The position numbers were made by a program, and so were the translations under genes. Source: Zygaena filipendulae (lineage: Eukaryota > Arthropoda > Insecta > Lepidoptera > Zygaenidae). From it: 64,000 nt of DNA. This document shows positions 23,201-38,200 of the stretch, in pieces; within the stretch, counting starts at the first letter, position 1; each line of letters starts with the position of its first letter. The stretch lies in assembly GCA_907165275.2 (NCBI GenBank), contig OU015662.1:11994501-12058500 (forward strand), read 5' to 3'. The notes under the pieces are model-generated. The model ran no database searches. It had not been told where the DNA came from and saw only the letters and a program-made list of their open reading frames with translations.

Positions 23201-26200
23201 AAATCCTAACAATGAGCTTGAGCTGTCGGTGAAGGAAAACATCGTGAGGCAACCATAGCATGGTGGTAGGGCGCTCTCTAGTGCCCGGCTGGCTAGCTAC
23301 CACCTTCGAGTTGCAAATCTGTCGCCGAGCACCTAGCGGTGTGTTCCGGCAGCCCCACGTGAAAGCCAGTTCCCATCCCCATTGCAGGTCGGCGACGCAC
23401 CAGCACGCCTTCTGTTGTTGCAGATGTCCATGGGCGGCGGTATTCACTTACCATCAGGTGTACCACTTGCTCGTTTGCCCCCTATGATATAAAAAAAAAA
23501 CCAATTGCAAACAGAATATATTCACGAAATAAGTCCCGTCACTTGTTTTACCAATATGATTTTTAATTATATTTTACACTAGTCGTGTCCCGCGGTTTCA
23601 CCCGCGTTAATTTCAGAGTTCCCGCGGGAATTCCGGGATAAAATGTACCCTATGTGTTAATCTGATAAGCTATATTATTGTAAAATTTCATTTAAATCCA
23701 TCCAGTAGTTTTTGCGTGAAAGAGTAACAAACACCCATCCATACATACAAACTTTCGCATTTATAATATTAGTAAGGAATCCTTCATTCATTAGTAAATC
23801 TATGTTTCCTGTTATATATTCTAGATGAGGTGTGCTGTTACTGTTAGCCTCGGTTCTTTTATGAAAGCAATTTGCATTGCGAATAAAACATTTTAAGACT
23901 ATTCTAGATTTTTCAATAAATACATTTTAAAATCAATCCATGGATTGCGATACTGTTGCAGAGATGTTATATTGCGCTTGTTTTCACACAACTTTAACAA
24001 CTGCCCTCTTTGTTGCACTGTACAGTGTACACTGCGTTGCATTGCATCATACCCGCACGGCGCACCCCTCCTATCCACAGCTAGCGAAGGCGCACAGGCG
24101 AAGCGATTGTCCTGCGCCGAGGGCGTGTGAAAGCCAAATTAATTGCACCAATTGTGTCGGACAGAATATCTTTTGGTATGATTTAGGGTGAGCGGAATAT
24201 TATAACTTGGTTGGTCCAAAAAAATATACTAGCAAATTTTGCTCGTCATTCTGTACTGTTTTTGCTATTTGTGTAACTAGCTGTCCCCCGCGGTTTCACG
24301 CACGGTAAATTCTGAGTTCCCACGGGAATTTTAGGATAAAATATAGATATAAACCTTCCTCATGAATCACTGTATCTATTGGTAAAAACCGCATGAAAAT
24401 CCATTGCGTAGTTTTACAGACTAAGCTTATACATAGGGACAGACAGACAGCGGGAAGCAACTTTGTTTTATACTATGTTTGTTTATTTATTTATTTAACA
24501 TAATCCACAGCACTTAATACTATGTACATATTTATTAAATTAAACCTATAACGGTGAATGTTGTGATGGTAAAAAACTGCTGTTTGGTTCGTTTGGTTAA
24601 GTCCAAAAAAATTAACTAGCAAATTTTGCTCATCGTTCTGTACCTACTGCTTTTGCTATAGATATTATGTTTGATGGGGGAAAAGGCTGTTTCATTTATT
24701 TGATTCATTTTCTTACGGCCGCACTCAGAGTCGACTTTAATGATTACTCATTTAAGTATAGATTTTTAAAACAAAACTGCCGCAATCAGACAAGTTTCAT
24801 AAATTAATGTTAATTGGCATTTAACTAATTATGTTACATCTCATTAAATGCCAATTAACATTAATTTACTGAACGTCTCTGATTGCGGCATTCAAAAACT
24901 CATACTCCTATTTCGCTGCCTTTGCAATAATGTACTATTTTAAGAAACTGTTCAGTGTCTGTCCCTTATAGTCCTTTCATAAAGCGCTATTATGAAAGGA
25001 CTATAAGGCAAATTATTGCCAGTCTAGCCCCCTAAGCTGACCAACAATGTCCTGGTGCTACGCCCTGCTTGTAGTCAAAAAGCACTTGTAACTGGACCAA
25101 ACTGGACACTACTTGTAATCAGTTCATCGATATCCGTACTGAGCCCTTATTCACTATGACCAACGATATTCCTTGACGAAACTCATTTCCAAACGTTCTA
25201 GATGCCAAGATGTTAGAAATTATTATTCTTTATGCTATAAGAAACGTTGTAAATGTATTTTTTTGCAGTAAAATCTCTTTGATTACGAGGGAAAGACAGT
25301 TTTTGCGGCGTCTTATCTTAGTGCGGCGTGTTATGGTCAAAGTCAATAAGGGCCCTGTGTAACACTTGTAGTAAACAAACACAGAGCGTGCATAACGTCA
25401 TCTAAGGTCCGCGAATATGGCGGCGGCGTACAAACAGAATATAATATCGATGTTTTAAATTATCGTTTAAAAATTTTTCGAGCATTTTCAAGGGTGTTTA
25501 TATTTTTTATAATGTAAGAGTGAGGTTACAAGTTAATACCCTACCGTCCCTCAGGCTACAACCCTACCATATTTATGTGAATGTGGCCCGGTAACGTCGC
25601 TCTGTCCATCCGTATTGTGCCTCGGCCCGCGGCGGCCGAGCTTTGTGTCGGTTTTAATTAACACAACATTGTGCTTCGTTGGCCTTTTCCAATCAATCGA
25701 TGGTACATTTACATACTGCGTGTATCTGCTGCGTATGAACATACACACACGCACACACATGCCGACTGCAATGTTTTTTTTCGTATGTTTTACGTATTTC
25801 AGCACTCGATTCTAACTTCTAGCTACGCGTGAGGTTGAAGTATCATAACTCCGCTTTTCGTTAACAGAGTTCGATTAAACTAAGCCTATTTTTTAAATTA
25901 TACCGAAACAAATAGTACAGCTGTGAAAACTCCGTCCGATTCCTTTTCCGTCCAGTATTTTTGTATGATGCAGGCAACTTAACAAACAGATAAACATCAG
26001 CTGTTTTAATATTATATACCTACTTCATGTATTTTTTTTTAAATATGCATAATATATCGATATACACATGTTGATCACTTACAAGGTAACACTAAACCTG
26101 TATCCGTCATTTACTAAACAAAGAATTGCCATTGCCATAAAACCTAACCAACCTGCACCTTGCACCCTGTAACCCAATAAACTTTCTGTATATTATTATT

Positions 26201-29200
26201 TATTTGGAATATGGTACAAAAAATATACCATATACCTACTATGTATATTTGTATGTTATATATTATGTCGTTGGTTGTCTAATTGGTCTGGTTACAAGAC
26301 GGCACTCTGCATATCCTTATCACGTCCGGTGCTTGCAAATACATATTAAAAGTGGCATTTTTCAAACCTTTTTGTAAACGGACGAATTACACAATTTGCC
26401 TGCAAAATATGTAATATCTTGTATATATTATGTACCTATTAATGTACCTATATGTAGCGCACATGACCCGCACGGTACCCACACTGTACATGATATGCAC
26501 ATTGTTCCAGATGCCTGATCAATCTGTCGCGTCAGACAAACGAAATCAAGGGGTGAGTGGCTGTCGGTTCGTGTCGGTTGTGATAATTATACTCGTATAA
26601 ATGTTGAGTAATGCTCGGTTGATGCGACGCTTCCGTCTTGCCGGCCCGTTGTTAGCCTTTGGTTTTGTTCAAAATAAATCTTTAAACTGTATCCTATAAC
26701 GACACCGAAAACACACGCAAACGAAACACTTACATACGTCCATGCTTATATTTTATGTGTATGTACATTATCTCGCTTTTAAAATAACATGAAACATCTT
26801 TGGATTTGGATCATATTGGAACAGATTTCGATCATTTTACAAAAAAATGGCATTAAGTTTGTTCACTTGGAATATTAGAATGGAATATGTGGACGTTGAC
26901 TAGTGGACACTAAGATAAGTAGAAATGTTCTGAAAAATAGATCTCATGGACTGGATATTGATGCAATAAGACACAGCCCACCTGAAAGCAACAAATACAG
27001 TAAAATAAAAAGTAACAATAAAATCCAAAATACTAGCCCACCTGAAAGCAACAAATACAGTAAAATAAAAAGTAACTATAAAATCCAAAATACTAGCCCA
27101 CCTGAGAGCAACAAATACAGTAAAATAAAAAGTAACAATAAAATCAAAAATATTTTGAAATACTTATTTGAATTGGATGAATTTCAGAAAAACAACCACT
27201 GCATGCATACTCTGCTCTTGCTATCTTTGTCTCTACCAGAGAAAGACTGAAGTTATTATTAAGTTGTCTTGTATGTCTTGATAATTTGCTAAAATTTTAC
27301 AGTGTTTTAGTTTTCCATGCTTATGATTATTGGCGTTGTTTTGGTGTTGTTATAGAATATTGTGAACTAGCTTCACCGGTAGCGTCGAGGCAGTGTCGTG
27401 CAGTCTGCGACCTGCGCCTTCTAGTTTAGTGCACGATTGTCTTCTCTGGTCATAGAATTAGGTACTTCTTGAGAATGAAGCTTTAGTAAACGTAGTACCT
27501 ATATTTACTGTTTGTTCTTCTTAAAACCGATATTTTGGTTTCGTTTCTCTTTCTTCTTCTTGTTTAACATGTGTTTTAAGCGAATAATGATCATTTTATT
27601 TGTTAAATACATGTACTTCTGTGTTTGGATCTTCTTTGCTTGAGATTGATTACAATTTCGTTACTGTACGAGTAATGTCACAAATTGTTTGCCATCCGGA
27701 GCGCACTTTGACATTATTTCCGAACGAGACTGTAAGCCACTGTGATTGTGACGACATGTTGTATTATGTTAGATCGTTCGGTACATTGTGAGCATCAGAC
27801 CAGCAATTTCGAGAGCAAATCTAATCTGTGAGCGCGGTGTTTGTATTTAATTAGTGTTTGACATTAACGATTGCATATATATATATATGTATATAGATAC
27901 ATACTTATATATAGATACATAATATGTATGTCTGGCAGTCAGCTTTGCCGTGTTGCGTAGCTACTGTGTGGATCCAATATTAGCTTGTGTCGCGACGCGC
28001 CAGGCCTTTGTTATTAGAAACCGCAATTATTGGTAACGTTCCCGCTGCCTCTAATTGAACCCAAATACCCAAATATACCCGGAGCGCTTCTATATAGCCT
28101 ACGAGTATGCTGTACTCAATATGAGAACGCGCGGTGCGTTGTGTTGCCGATATTGGGTTACTAATAAATGTTTATTAATTGAGACATGGCGGATGTTACA
28201 TTCGAAAAATGTATATGATCAGGTTGTAAAATATTTGCGGAATTTTGCTTACCATTGTGGAGTTAAACGTCTATTCAAATTGGCATGAACGCAAATGACC
28301 TTTTCTTTTTTTTTTCCTAAATCATACCTTTTTTAAATAGTCTCAAGTAATTCGATCTGCTTACTATCTATTCTATTTGCATAATTGATAATTTAAAGTA
28401 ATATTGGTGTGGTACAGCAGCTTGTGCCGGATTCACATTACGTTTGGAAGGTCTGTGTATCCCTTCTAGTTGTTGTATTATAAAATATGATACTCGTTGA
28501 TATTGCTTTGAAGCGGTAATTAAAATCACTCAATCAGATCAATCAATCGGTCTACGCTAAAATCAAAGCTTTGTTTCTTTAAGATTTTTTCCCGCTGAAT
28601 CCAACTTTTTGATTCCACGCCGCACTCCAAAGTACGTTTCAACGCAAATACATAGTATTATACGTCATAGAATACGACAGAAAGATATAATCTTACCTTT
28701 CAAAATAACACTGGGTAAGTAAAGTGCAAAAAACTATATCAGAAGTCCATAATATTTCGTAATATTTCTCTCGTGGAAAACTGTTTGTGTTCAAGTATCG
28801 GTGATACTTTTTTAATACCTATCCAATATTTTCCGTTCCCGGCAATATTAAAAGCCCGTCGATGTGAATACAACCGGCGGGAGCTCTAGGTCGATAATAG
28901 ACTTAGCGTCACAATGAAGGTGTCTCGTCATCCACTGTTTATCGACACGCTGTCGCAGCTCACGGCACTAACTTATAATGGACACCGATATCTAGCTGAT
29001 ACCTCCAGAGGATCGTCCCGACACTATTCAATATTCAATGCATTGTTATGCGACGACTCGCTACTACTGTTGCGAGCTTCAGAAAGTTTTTTTTCTTTGC
29101 CGATGACTTTTACATGGCTAGTTCGTGAAAGCATTTCACCTGAAACTACCGATAACGAACAAAGGTCGAGGACTTACCCTGACGTGTGGGTGGGTATTTT

Positions 29201-32200
29201 ATGGATTAGCGTGCTCTATCCACACAAAGGCGCATTGTGCCTTTGTGCTCCTTCTGCCTTCAGACCGATAAGGATCGAAACAGGCTGCAGAGTTTTTGTT
29301 TCCTAAACTTCGAGCTCTTCAAAATTTCAACCGATCAATTGGCTGCTTATAACACTATAGTCCTTAATGTCGTTGCATACTCACGAATCACAATATAAAA
29401 AGATAATCTCTGAAAATTTTGTACGATCTCGAGTGCACTTTTAATAATAAAAGCTCCTATCCAACGTTTTCAGTCAAGTTCTCTTTTGTCGAATCGTTGC
29501 AGAGGCAAATTAGATTCATTGATACTACTGCCGATCGCTAAGCTTTAACAGAAAAGTCAAGCGCTTATTGTGTGGCATTCCTCAGCCTCAGCAAAAATCT
29601 ATACTTAATTAAGTAATCATTAAAGTCGACTCTGAGTGCGGCGGTTAGTAGATCAGTGTGCTGTGACGTGTTATTACCGTCGTCACGTTGTCCCCAGCAT
29701 CACGTGCCTGCACCTGCCGCTGCAGTCCAAGTGGATGCACGTGGGCACGGAGCGCGGGAACGTGCACGTCGTCAACATCGAGACGTTCGCGCTCAGCGGC
29801 TACGTCATCAACTGGAACAAGGCCATCGAAGTGTGAGTACATAATATTATTATGTAGTTATTTGTCAACTAGCTGTTCCCCTCGGTTTTGCCCGTGCGTG
29901 CGTGCGTCCTGACAACCTGTATACCAAATTTCATGATCGTCGGTTGAGTTGGTCAGGCGTGAAAACAAACAAATTCACTTTCGCATTTATAATATCTATT
30001 AGTAAGGATCACCTGTTCAATACCTACTTATATCCAACTTGATATTGAGACACAGTTCAATTTCACGCCTTCGATATCATAATATACTAGCTGTTTCCCG
30101 CGGTTTTACCCGCGTTAATTTCAGAGTTATTATGGTTATTCCAGCATAAAATTCTTCCCTACATCCTTCTCTTTACCCTTGACAGTATGTAAAATTTCAC
30201 GAAGATCAATTAAGTAGTTAAGGCGAAAAAGCGTAATAAAACAAACAAAAAACCCACATTCGCATTACCTGTTCTCGGATTACCTGTTCAATATAATCTA
30301 ACTTTAGATTGAGACAGGGCAATTTCGCTTACTGACGTCACAATATCATTATACTAGCTGGTCCGTGGCTTCACCCTCGCGTCTCCAATTTAAAAAATCC
30401 CCGAAATGTAACTATTTAAAACACTTACTTATTTAAAGACTAAAGAAATTGTATTCTAGTCCTATCTAAGGAGTTCCTTAGGTAGGAGTAGAATTTACAA
30501 AAACCTTTTGTTGGTAGTTACTTACATGTTCTACTTTTACTTTTTATTTGTAACCACCTTATGTATTTACTTGTGGGAGAAAGATAATTATTATAATGAT
30601 TATTTTAACAGGAAACCTTGTGACAAATTTCATGTTTATAGCTTCAGGAGTAGCTGAGGGTTAATGAGTCGGTGAGGAAGCTTCTTTATAGGTATAGATT
30701 AGCCGACAGACAAAGGACTCCCCTGATAGGAATCTTCACGTCGGCCGATCCAACCCTCGTCTAACGTATCTACATCCATTTAGTTATTGATATCAGCAAT
30801 TAAGCATGATCGGTGTTTGCCATAGGAAACTGATATTCCTTTCATAATGTATCAATAGGCCCCATCTATCACCACTGCAGAAAATGTTACATGAGGAACA
30901 AAAAATTGTGCGCTTTCGTTCTTGAATGAAATATGCTAGCTAACTTACTGCTAGCTGCTTCACCTCCATAAATTTCGGAATTTCTTTCGGAATACTCATC
31001 AAGAAAAAGCGTCCTACGGCACTTTTCGACCCTCTGTGTGCAAAATAACGCCGACCCATTGCGTTGTTAGTTGTTGTTCAAGCAACAGAACATATTATGA
31101 CAGATAGAATTCCTGAAACTAAGTTCTATACTATTTCTGTCGGGTCTTAAAAACTAAACAAAATTGTCTTGATTGTATAATTATGCTGTAACTGCGCGTC
31201 AGGTATGCTAGATTTATCTCAATGAAACAACATAAAAAAAACAAACTCACTTGGACTGTATTATTTTAGCAAGGATAACTCTCACAACAGCAATATTTAG
31301 ATAGTTTTGAACGGATATAAAAATCATAAGCACGCCATCTACCGGTGGCCATGTAGGCGAAAGTTAGAGTAAATGCTCAGATTACTTCCACAAAACTTCC
31401 TTTGCTGACATTCCAGGTATATTTTCCACAATTTGCTCAAAAATAAAATTTTGAATACGGTGGTCGGTGACTGAGTAAAATCGTAATTTCATGTTAATGT
31501 CATATGTATTTAATTTTCTTTTTTTTTGTCAAATCATGTTTGTATAAAATAATTGTAATTGTGTTGTCTCCGTTTCCAAATAAATGTCTTTTCTTTCTTT
31601 CTTTCTTTCTAATTCGTAACCAATTGGCGTTTAATACAACATGTTGTTGCGTTACTGAGTGTTTTCGTGCGTGATGACTAGTTTCGTAAAAATCACTCGG
31701 CAACATTAATTTTCTTACTATGTTTTCATGCTAAACTGAATTGATGTCTCTTCTATCGGTTCTGTGGTATTCGTGCCGTTACATTTATTGGCGGGCCCAC
31801 CTTTGGCGCGTTACGGGGCGTCGTAAAACAAAAACTTCCCCGTCTGTCTCATATCAATCTGGGCTCGCGTGCTTGCGTGTTATTGGATGTTACGACACTT
31901 TGAGCTTATGTTATTAGCAGTTTTACTTATATTAGAGCGAGTGCAATATACTTAACTATCGGTACCTCTGCTACTTGCGTCTTCTCTAACTTAACAGAAA
32001 TGTTTCTATATATTCCTTTGAAGCAAAGTGACCGAAGACGCCTACGGGTCAATTTCTCGTGGGCTCACTAGAGGTTTGCACCAAAAGTCAGTGTGTATAA
32101 TTTTGTATACAAGTGAAATAACGAAGGAAATAAATCGGAACCAACCTGGATTCAGGACTAAAGTAGGTCTTTTTCTTGTAGCTTCTCGTATTACTGTGTA

Positions 32201-35200
32201 TGTGTTACAGAATTTGGCAAATCTTCTCGGACTTTGCAATTTTCCTTGATATCATTTCTTGAAGCTAAACTGCCCACTGTGACGTCATCCTCCTCGGTGA
32301 TCCCACACTTTGACACTTCATACCAAGCTTGCGTTTCTAAACTCATCATGGTATCATCAAACGGAGAACATCAAACGCGTGAAATAACGCATTATAAAAT
32401 CAGTTTCAGGACAATCGACAGTATAATCTGACACAAAGGATAGCCACAAACAAACATAATTATGTAGGAATCTCATCAAGCGACAATCCAATTAGAACGT
32501 AGGATTGATGACGCGATTGGAACACATCGACCGCCGTTCGCGGGGTGGAATAGGGTTTTAATCAGGGGCGCGTATGCAAATAGGCTGCCAGGGTTATTGG
32601 TGGGCATCGGCTGCGGCTGTAATGGAAGGTAAACGTCGTGTTATTAGCCGTTAACCGTCCAGCGCAGCTCGGACAACGGACGTTCCGATATCGCGTCCTA
32701 ACACGACGTGCTTGATAACAGTGAAACTGTTTGCTCGTTGTTAGGCGTTATGGGTTATGGGCTTTTGTCATTAATGTGTCTAAAATAGTAATTAATCGAG
32801 AGCAATTCCAGCTTTCGCACTGTTGATAATAATTATTATTTACAGGACTTTTTAGGATCTAATGTACAGAAAGTGCTCATTAAGTGTTGTCTCAGTATAG
32901 GTCTGAATCATGAAATCATGAAATCATGAAATCATGAAAAAGTTCGAGTAAAGCTGCAATATTATAATAGGTAGAAGGAGGTCCATCGCGCAAACAGTGA
33001 GATTCCACCGACCACGTTGAAACTTACTAAACTAGTTATAAACAGTGACACGAGATAAAGCTTCACTATGAAATGCCAATCGAAGTCTATCGTAACTTAG
33101 TTGTTGAAATTCCATATTATATCAAGGTACGGATTTTTTTATTCTAATAAAATTCACTTCGACACACGACACATACTTTTTAAATTATAAATTAGCGCTA
33201 ATTTACAAAAACAAATGAAATACGAATTCAATGTAGGTACCTATGCGCTTCCCAAAGAATTCTTTATTCGAAATTTAAATATTTTTTTTATTCAATAATT
33301 TTCTCGCTGGTCAATTCTAAAAACATTTGATTCACTCTTCTACAACTATGATCTAACTTGCTCCCATTTGACGCCGCTACTACTTACATATCAACTAAAT
33401 TTGATTTGTAGAAGATCTTATGAATTTTAGGACGCTATCGCAAACTGTGGCAAATCACACCAAAAATGTGTCATTCTATATATACCTAAGCCAAACAATT
33501 CGTTTGGAGTAATTCCTATTTTCGAACACTCAAGGAAACGTGACGTGATACGAGTGTTATCACGCGGTGATTTGGAACGCGTAATTTTTTATTTTGTACG
33601 TCGTCTCATTTCCGGAGTGTTATTGCACGAGTCGTGTCACACGGTCGTATGTTTAATGGATCTAAAGCGCTTATTACACCTTGCAATTTCAGGCCACCAA
33701 TTTAGGGTGCTAAATCGGATACAATTTAGGGTCGGTGAGTGAGAGAGAGAACGAATAATCACTACACTAAATTGTACCCTAAATCGACTACTCTAGGGTA
33801 CATTTTATTGTAATGTGATCACTCGCTCTCTCTCTCACTCACCGACCCTAAATTGTATCCGATTTAGCACCCTAAATTGGTGCCCTGAAATTGCAAGGTG
33901 TTATAAGCGCTTAAAGGGGACTTCACACTGGTATATTTCAGTGGTTCAAACAAACGATGTTTCGACTTTTACATTGGTATGTGATCTTATCCTTTGCAAT
34001 TTAAAGATGGGAAATACCAGATGAGATCTTGCATATTGATATCAACATTACATGCGTTGCAGCCCCCCGCAGGCGCCGCAGGCCCCGCTCCCTAGGTACT
34101 GAGGCTCGTTGCGACCACAAACGCACATTGTACTCCATTAAGGGGTCGCGTAAATCATCATAAAACGTAACGCATTATACGTATAAATACGGCAATGTAC
34201 GCCGTCCATGGACGTAAATATACAACCTGTTACTATAGAATATAGCGGTGCGACGCTATGAACTTACTAGCTGGTCCCACGCGGTTTTCCCGGAGTTCCC
34301 GCAGGAATTCAGGGATTAATAGTACCTACTCTATGCCAGAAACAATGTAGCTTCCTATAAGTGAATGAATTTTTAAAATCGGTTTGGCAGCTTTTGAGTT
34401 TATCCATTACAAACGAACAAACAATTTTTATTACTTGTAATTTTTGACATTTTGTGATTGTTTGATAGTGAGAATACTTACTTATTTCGAATAGATTAGA
34501 TTTTGTTAAAACTTTAGTCTTCGAATTTAGTTTTTTTTATTTTATCCAATTTATTCTCGAATGTAATATAATTTATAATAATATGTAATACATATATAAA
34601 TGATGCTACATAAAACAAACAATCAAACATACATTAAGTAAATATTTTTAAGTTGTTTATTTAAATTCAACTCATCGTCGTCACAATATAGTTCACATAC
34701 CTACCTATATCGAGGCGTTCGCAGCTGCGTCAAGATTTAATTGATTATTTTTACTTTGTAATTAACATTTTGTGCGCTTTGAAAGGGTTAATTACGTCAT
34801 AAACGCTCTGTTGGTACGTGCTCCGCTGGTGCAGTGCGGGATGTGACGTCAGAAGCGAGTGGAAACAAGAGTAATGAACGAGCTTCGAAACAAAATTAGG
34901 GATTGTTTTCATCGCGGAAATCTTAATATATATAAATCACGTGTCACGTTGTTTGTCCGCGATGGACTCCGAATCTACTGAACGGATTTTGATAAAATTA
35001 TATTATGGTTCAACTTAAAAGATAAGATAGTTTTTATCCCGGAATTCCCGCGGACACTCCGAAATTAATGCGGGGAACAGCTTATCACCGTAAACTACTG
35101 TCAGGGGTACAAAGAAGGACGTAGAGTACTTTTTTTCCGGAATTCCCGCGGGAACTCCGAAATTACCGTGTATAAAATCGCGGGAGACAGCTAGTAGTAA

Positions 35201-38200
35201 TATATAAACTAGAGAGACAACGTAGGCTGGGCAGGCGCGTCGCGGTTATAAGCAAATGCTCATATTGTCACGCTTGGCTTGGAGAAAGTTGGTGGTTAGG
35301 CGCTCAGCGCGGCAGGTAGGTAGGTAGCGTGGGAACGCAAGAAGAAGTCCGATAGATTGAGACTAATTATTATTTATTGCCTTCCCGGCCCGTTCCCGGT
35401 AGATAGGTACAAGTAGGTACAATTAGCGACACTGGCCTCAGCGGTAAGTGGTAGGTGGCTCGTAGATGGTGACGACGCTGGTGCCGCGGCGGCTGCTGTA
35501 GGCAGCGGCTGGAGTACGCCTGGAGTAGTCCAGGAGTAGGGCTGGTAGGTGCCTGGAATCTCGGCGGTAGATGGTAGGTGCCTGGAATGCGCCGGGGTAG
35601 TCCGGGGGTAGGGCCCGGATCTTCAGCGGGTAGGTGCCTGGAATGCGCCGGGGTAGTCCGGGGGTAGGGCCCGGATCCCGCGGCTGCTAGGTGCCTGGAA
35701 TGCGCCGGGGTAGTCCGGGGGTAGGGCCCGGATCCCGCGGCTGGTAGGTGCCTGGAACCTGGAGCGAGGGCTTCGGTTACCATCAGCGAGTCCGTAGCTG
35801 GCTGCCTTTCCACCCCGTGAGAACCAGCGGTCGCAAGGTAGTAGCGATAGTGCTTTAGTAGGAATTGCAGCCAGCCAGACTAGATTAAGCGAGAAGCAGC
35901 TTAGTAGTGTGAATGTGAATGAGAACTCACCCTAGAGGGTCATCAGCACTAGCACGTTTAGTAGGTACCGCGCGGTAGATGCGCAGTACCATTAGACAGC
36001 ACAAATTAGTATGTGCGGTAGGCGCACATTTAAACGTACGTTAGAAAAAGTTTGGCCGCAACACGTACCCGCGTGTAGCGCGGTGCACGTGCAGCGGCCG
36101 TCTGTCAAGGCGTCGAGTGCCACAGGTCGGCTACTCGCCGTTAACCGGCGCGGGTGCGCGGGAGGGGAATCTTTAGAGATTCACGATGCGCAGCGTGCAA
36201 TAAAAAATATGTTTTCTAGTCCGAATATGAGTCTGCAACGTTACAATATAATTTAACAAAAATTTGTGTTAAAATCCCAAATATATTTTCTATAATATTC
36301 TACGAACTGTCCATTTCGAAAACGGCTTGAGTAAAATTAATAAATCGAGTGGTACTTATGTATATTTCGTGTCATGTCAGTGTGCGCGATGAATAGATCA
36401 CCTAGCGACACTGATTCCCATTCGCTTTCATACCAAACTTAGTCGATGCACTGTTATTGTTCTGAGATCGATGCCCATTCTATCTATTCTATGGTTCTTA
36501 CGTCGTCAATTATGTAATGTGTGCGTGAATCCAGACTGGTAATTAATATTTGTTCCGTTAATTGATCACGGACATCTTTGATCTCGTATTACTTTGATGG
36601 TGTACCCGTTTCTATGTGTTTAACGTATAATAAGGTCGTAAAGTAATAATTTCTGTTATAATAATCATTCTCGAGTTTCAACTGATTCAATTTATTTAAT
36701 GGAAAAGTTCAATCAAACAGTACCCTTAAACAATTGCGGCTAATTTAAACAATATTAAAAAATAATTAAACTCGCCCTTAACGCGTCCCGCCTCGCCCAG
36801 GGTGAATTTAGAAACACTTCGTTACGGGTTTTTGAAGGCGCTACTACAGATAGCTGCAAGTTCGAAGTTTCCTTGAATCTGTCAGATTATATTATTTATT
36901 AAGAACTTTATTGCACGCAGAAGGACAGAAATTATTGACATAAAAATAAACGTAAAAAATGCCTCGATCTACGATTACCTACTCGCTACAAACAGCTCAT
37001 CGACACTGCCTTGAAGTAAAACTTACTAATATGGACCTATGCAATAACTTCCTTACCAACTATGGAATACCTAACCAAATCCCCCTGACCGCGTCTTACA
37101 TTGGTAAGGTTAAGGTTGGCACAAAATGCTTTCATAGATTTCAGCGATTAGTATGAAAGTGCCGACTCTTAAAACGTAGTGATTATTTGCTCAGTGGCTA
37201 TAAACTTACTAAACTTAGTTAGCCTTGGAAAAGCAACAATCAAAACTAAAGTGATATAAAATTACGGGTCGATAACAGTAGGGCTGCCACTGCACATAGA
37301 AGTACTCAGATTTGGAGCTTAGAGCCGCGGTCTCACGATTTTAAATTTAAATTTAATCGACCAATTATTATATATTTCCATCAACAAAAGTTGAATGACA
37401 TTTGTGGTAAATATGGTAGTGTTGATGAAGTTTCATCATCAATATCACGTTTTGTCCTAATGCTACAGTTCATTATTATCTTAGCGTTGAGTGTGACCGA
37501 GGTTTCTTTAATAATTTATTTTTTATTAGCTGATCTCCACTCCAGGATGAAATCGCCCTCGTTAATTCCGGAGTTCCCGCGAGAATTCCGGGATAAAAAG
37601 TATCCTTTGTCCTTTTCTGTCCCTCTGACAACGTGTACCTATGCAAAAGCTTAACAAACAAGCTCACATCCGCATTTATTTGGTAAGAATTAAAGGCATA
37701 ATGATGAGTTTGGATGATGGTAGACGAAATATTTACTTGGCCGTTGCTAATTCTATAATGACCTCTTTTTTGTTCGTGGTGGTATTACAAGGAGATAGTA
37801 CTACCACGTATTACAATGTAACAAACCTTATTGTGTTTAGTTACTGCGATGCTGTTTCATACCAAGCGTATAAAGGAGGGTACACAGCGGTGTGTCCACA
37901 ACGGGCGGTTGTTGCGCGAGTGGCGACGTGCGATCGCGTTGTTAGCGAGACAAGCAAACATTTGCTCGCTTTGTAGTAGACCAATGTGCTGTTGCTTGTT
38001 TTACCCCTGCACTGTGTGCTCATATCGAGTATGAGACGAGAGAATAAGCAAGACGATAGTTGGCTAATAGATATGCATGCTGTCGCCATTTGTTATCCAG
38101 TTACATAGTTGTTAAATTTGCAAGATGATACCAACGTAGTACGTACCTATGTATTATTACAGTAACCTGTCGATGGTCCTCAATAAATTAATAAATAACT

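Larger units (their letters stand above)
19579..29697 (+). other. 10-kb intron with MITEs, Helitron-like and SINE elements
   Basis: Donor GTGAGTCC, acceptor ttgtccccag. Contents: Helitron-like elements at 20604-20760, 22923-23070, 23579-23779 and 24277-24478; a 38-bp perfect hairpin (23076-23171); a SINE/LINE remnant (23173-23500); palindromic MITE D (24716-24890); a short hairpin (24964-25008); another MITE (25141-25356); a 60-bp tandem repeat (26974-27152); and a MITE fragment (29593-29644) just before the next exon. Intervals 20780-21920, 25400-26880 and 27260-29590 show only short chance ORFs. A GGCGGCGG-rich patch near 25420 and 25630 is unexplained. Confidence 0.75.

Noticed and set aside
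28914..29306. Plus-strand ORF of 130 codons
   Set aside because: No domain, no splice context, mixed composition like the surrounding intron; most likely chance.
37641..37976. Plus-strand ORF of 111 codons
   Set aside because: Begins inside a Helitron-like repeat and shows no family resemblance.
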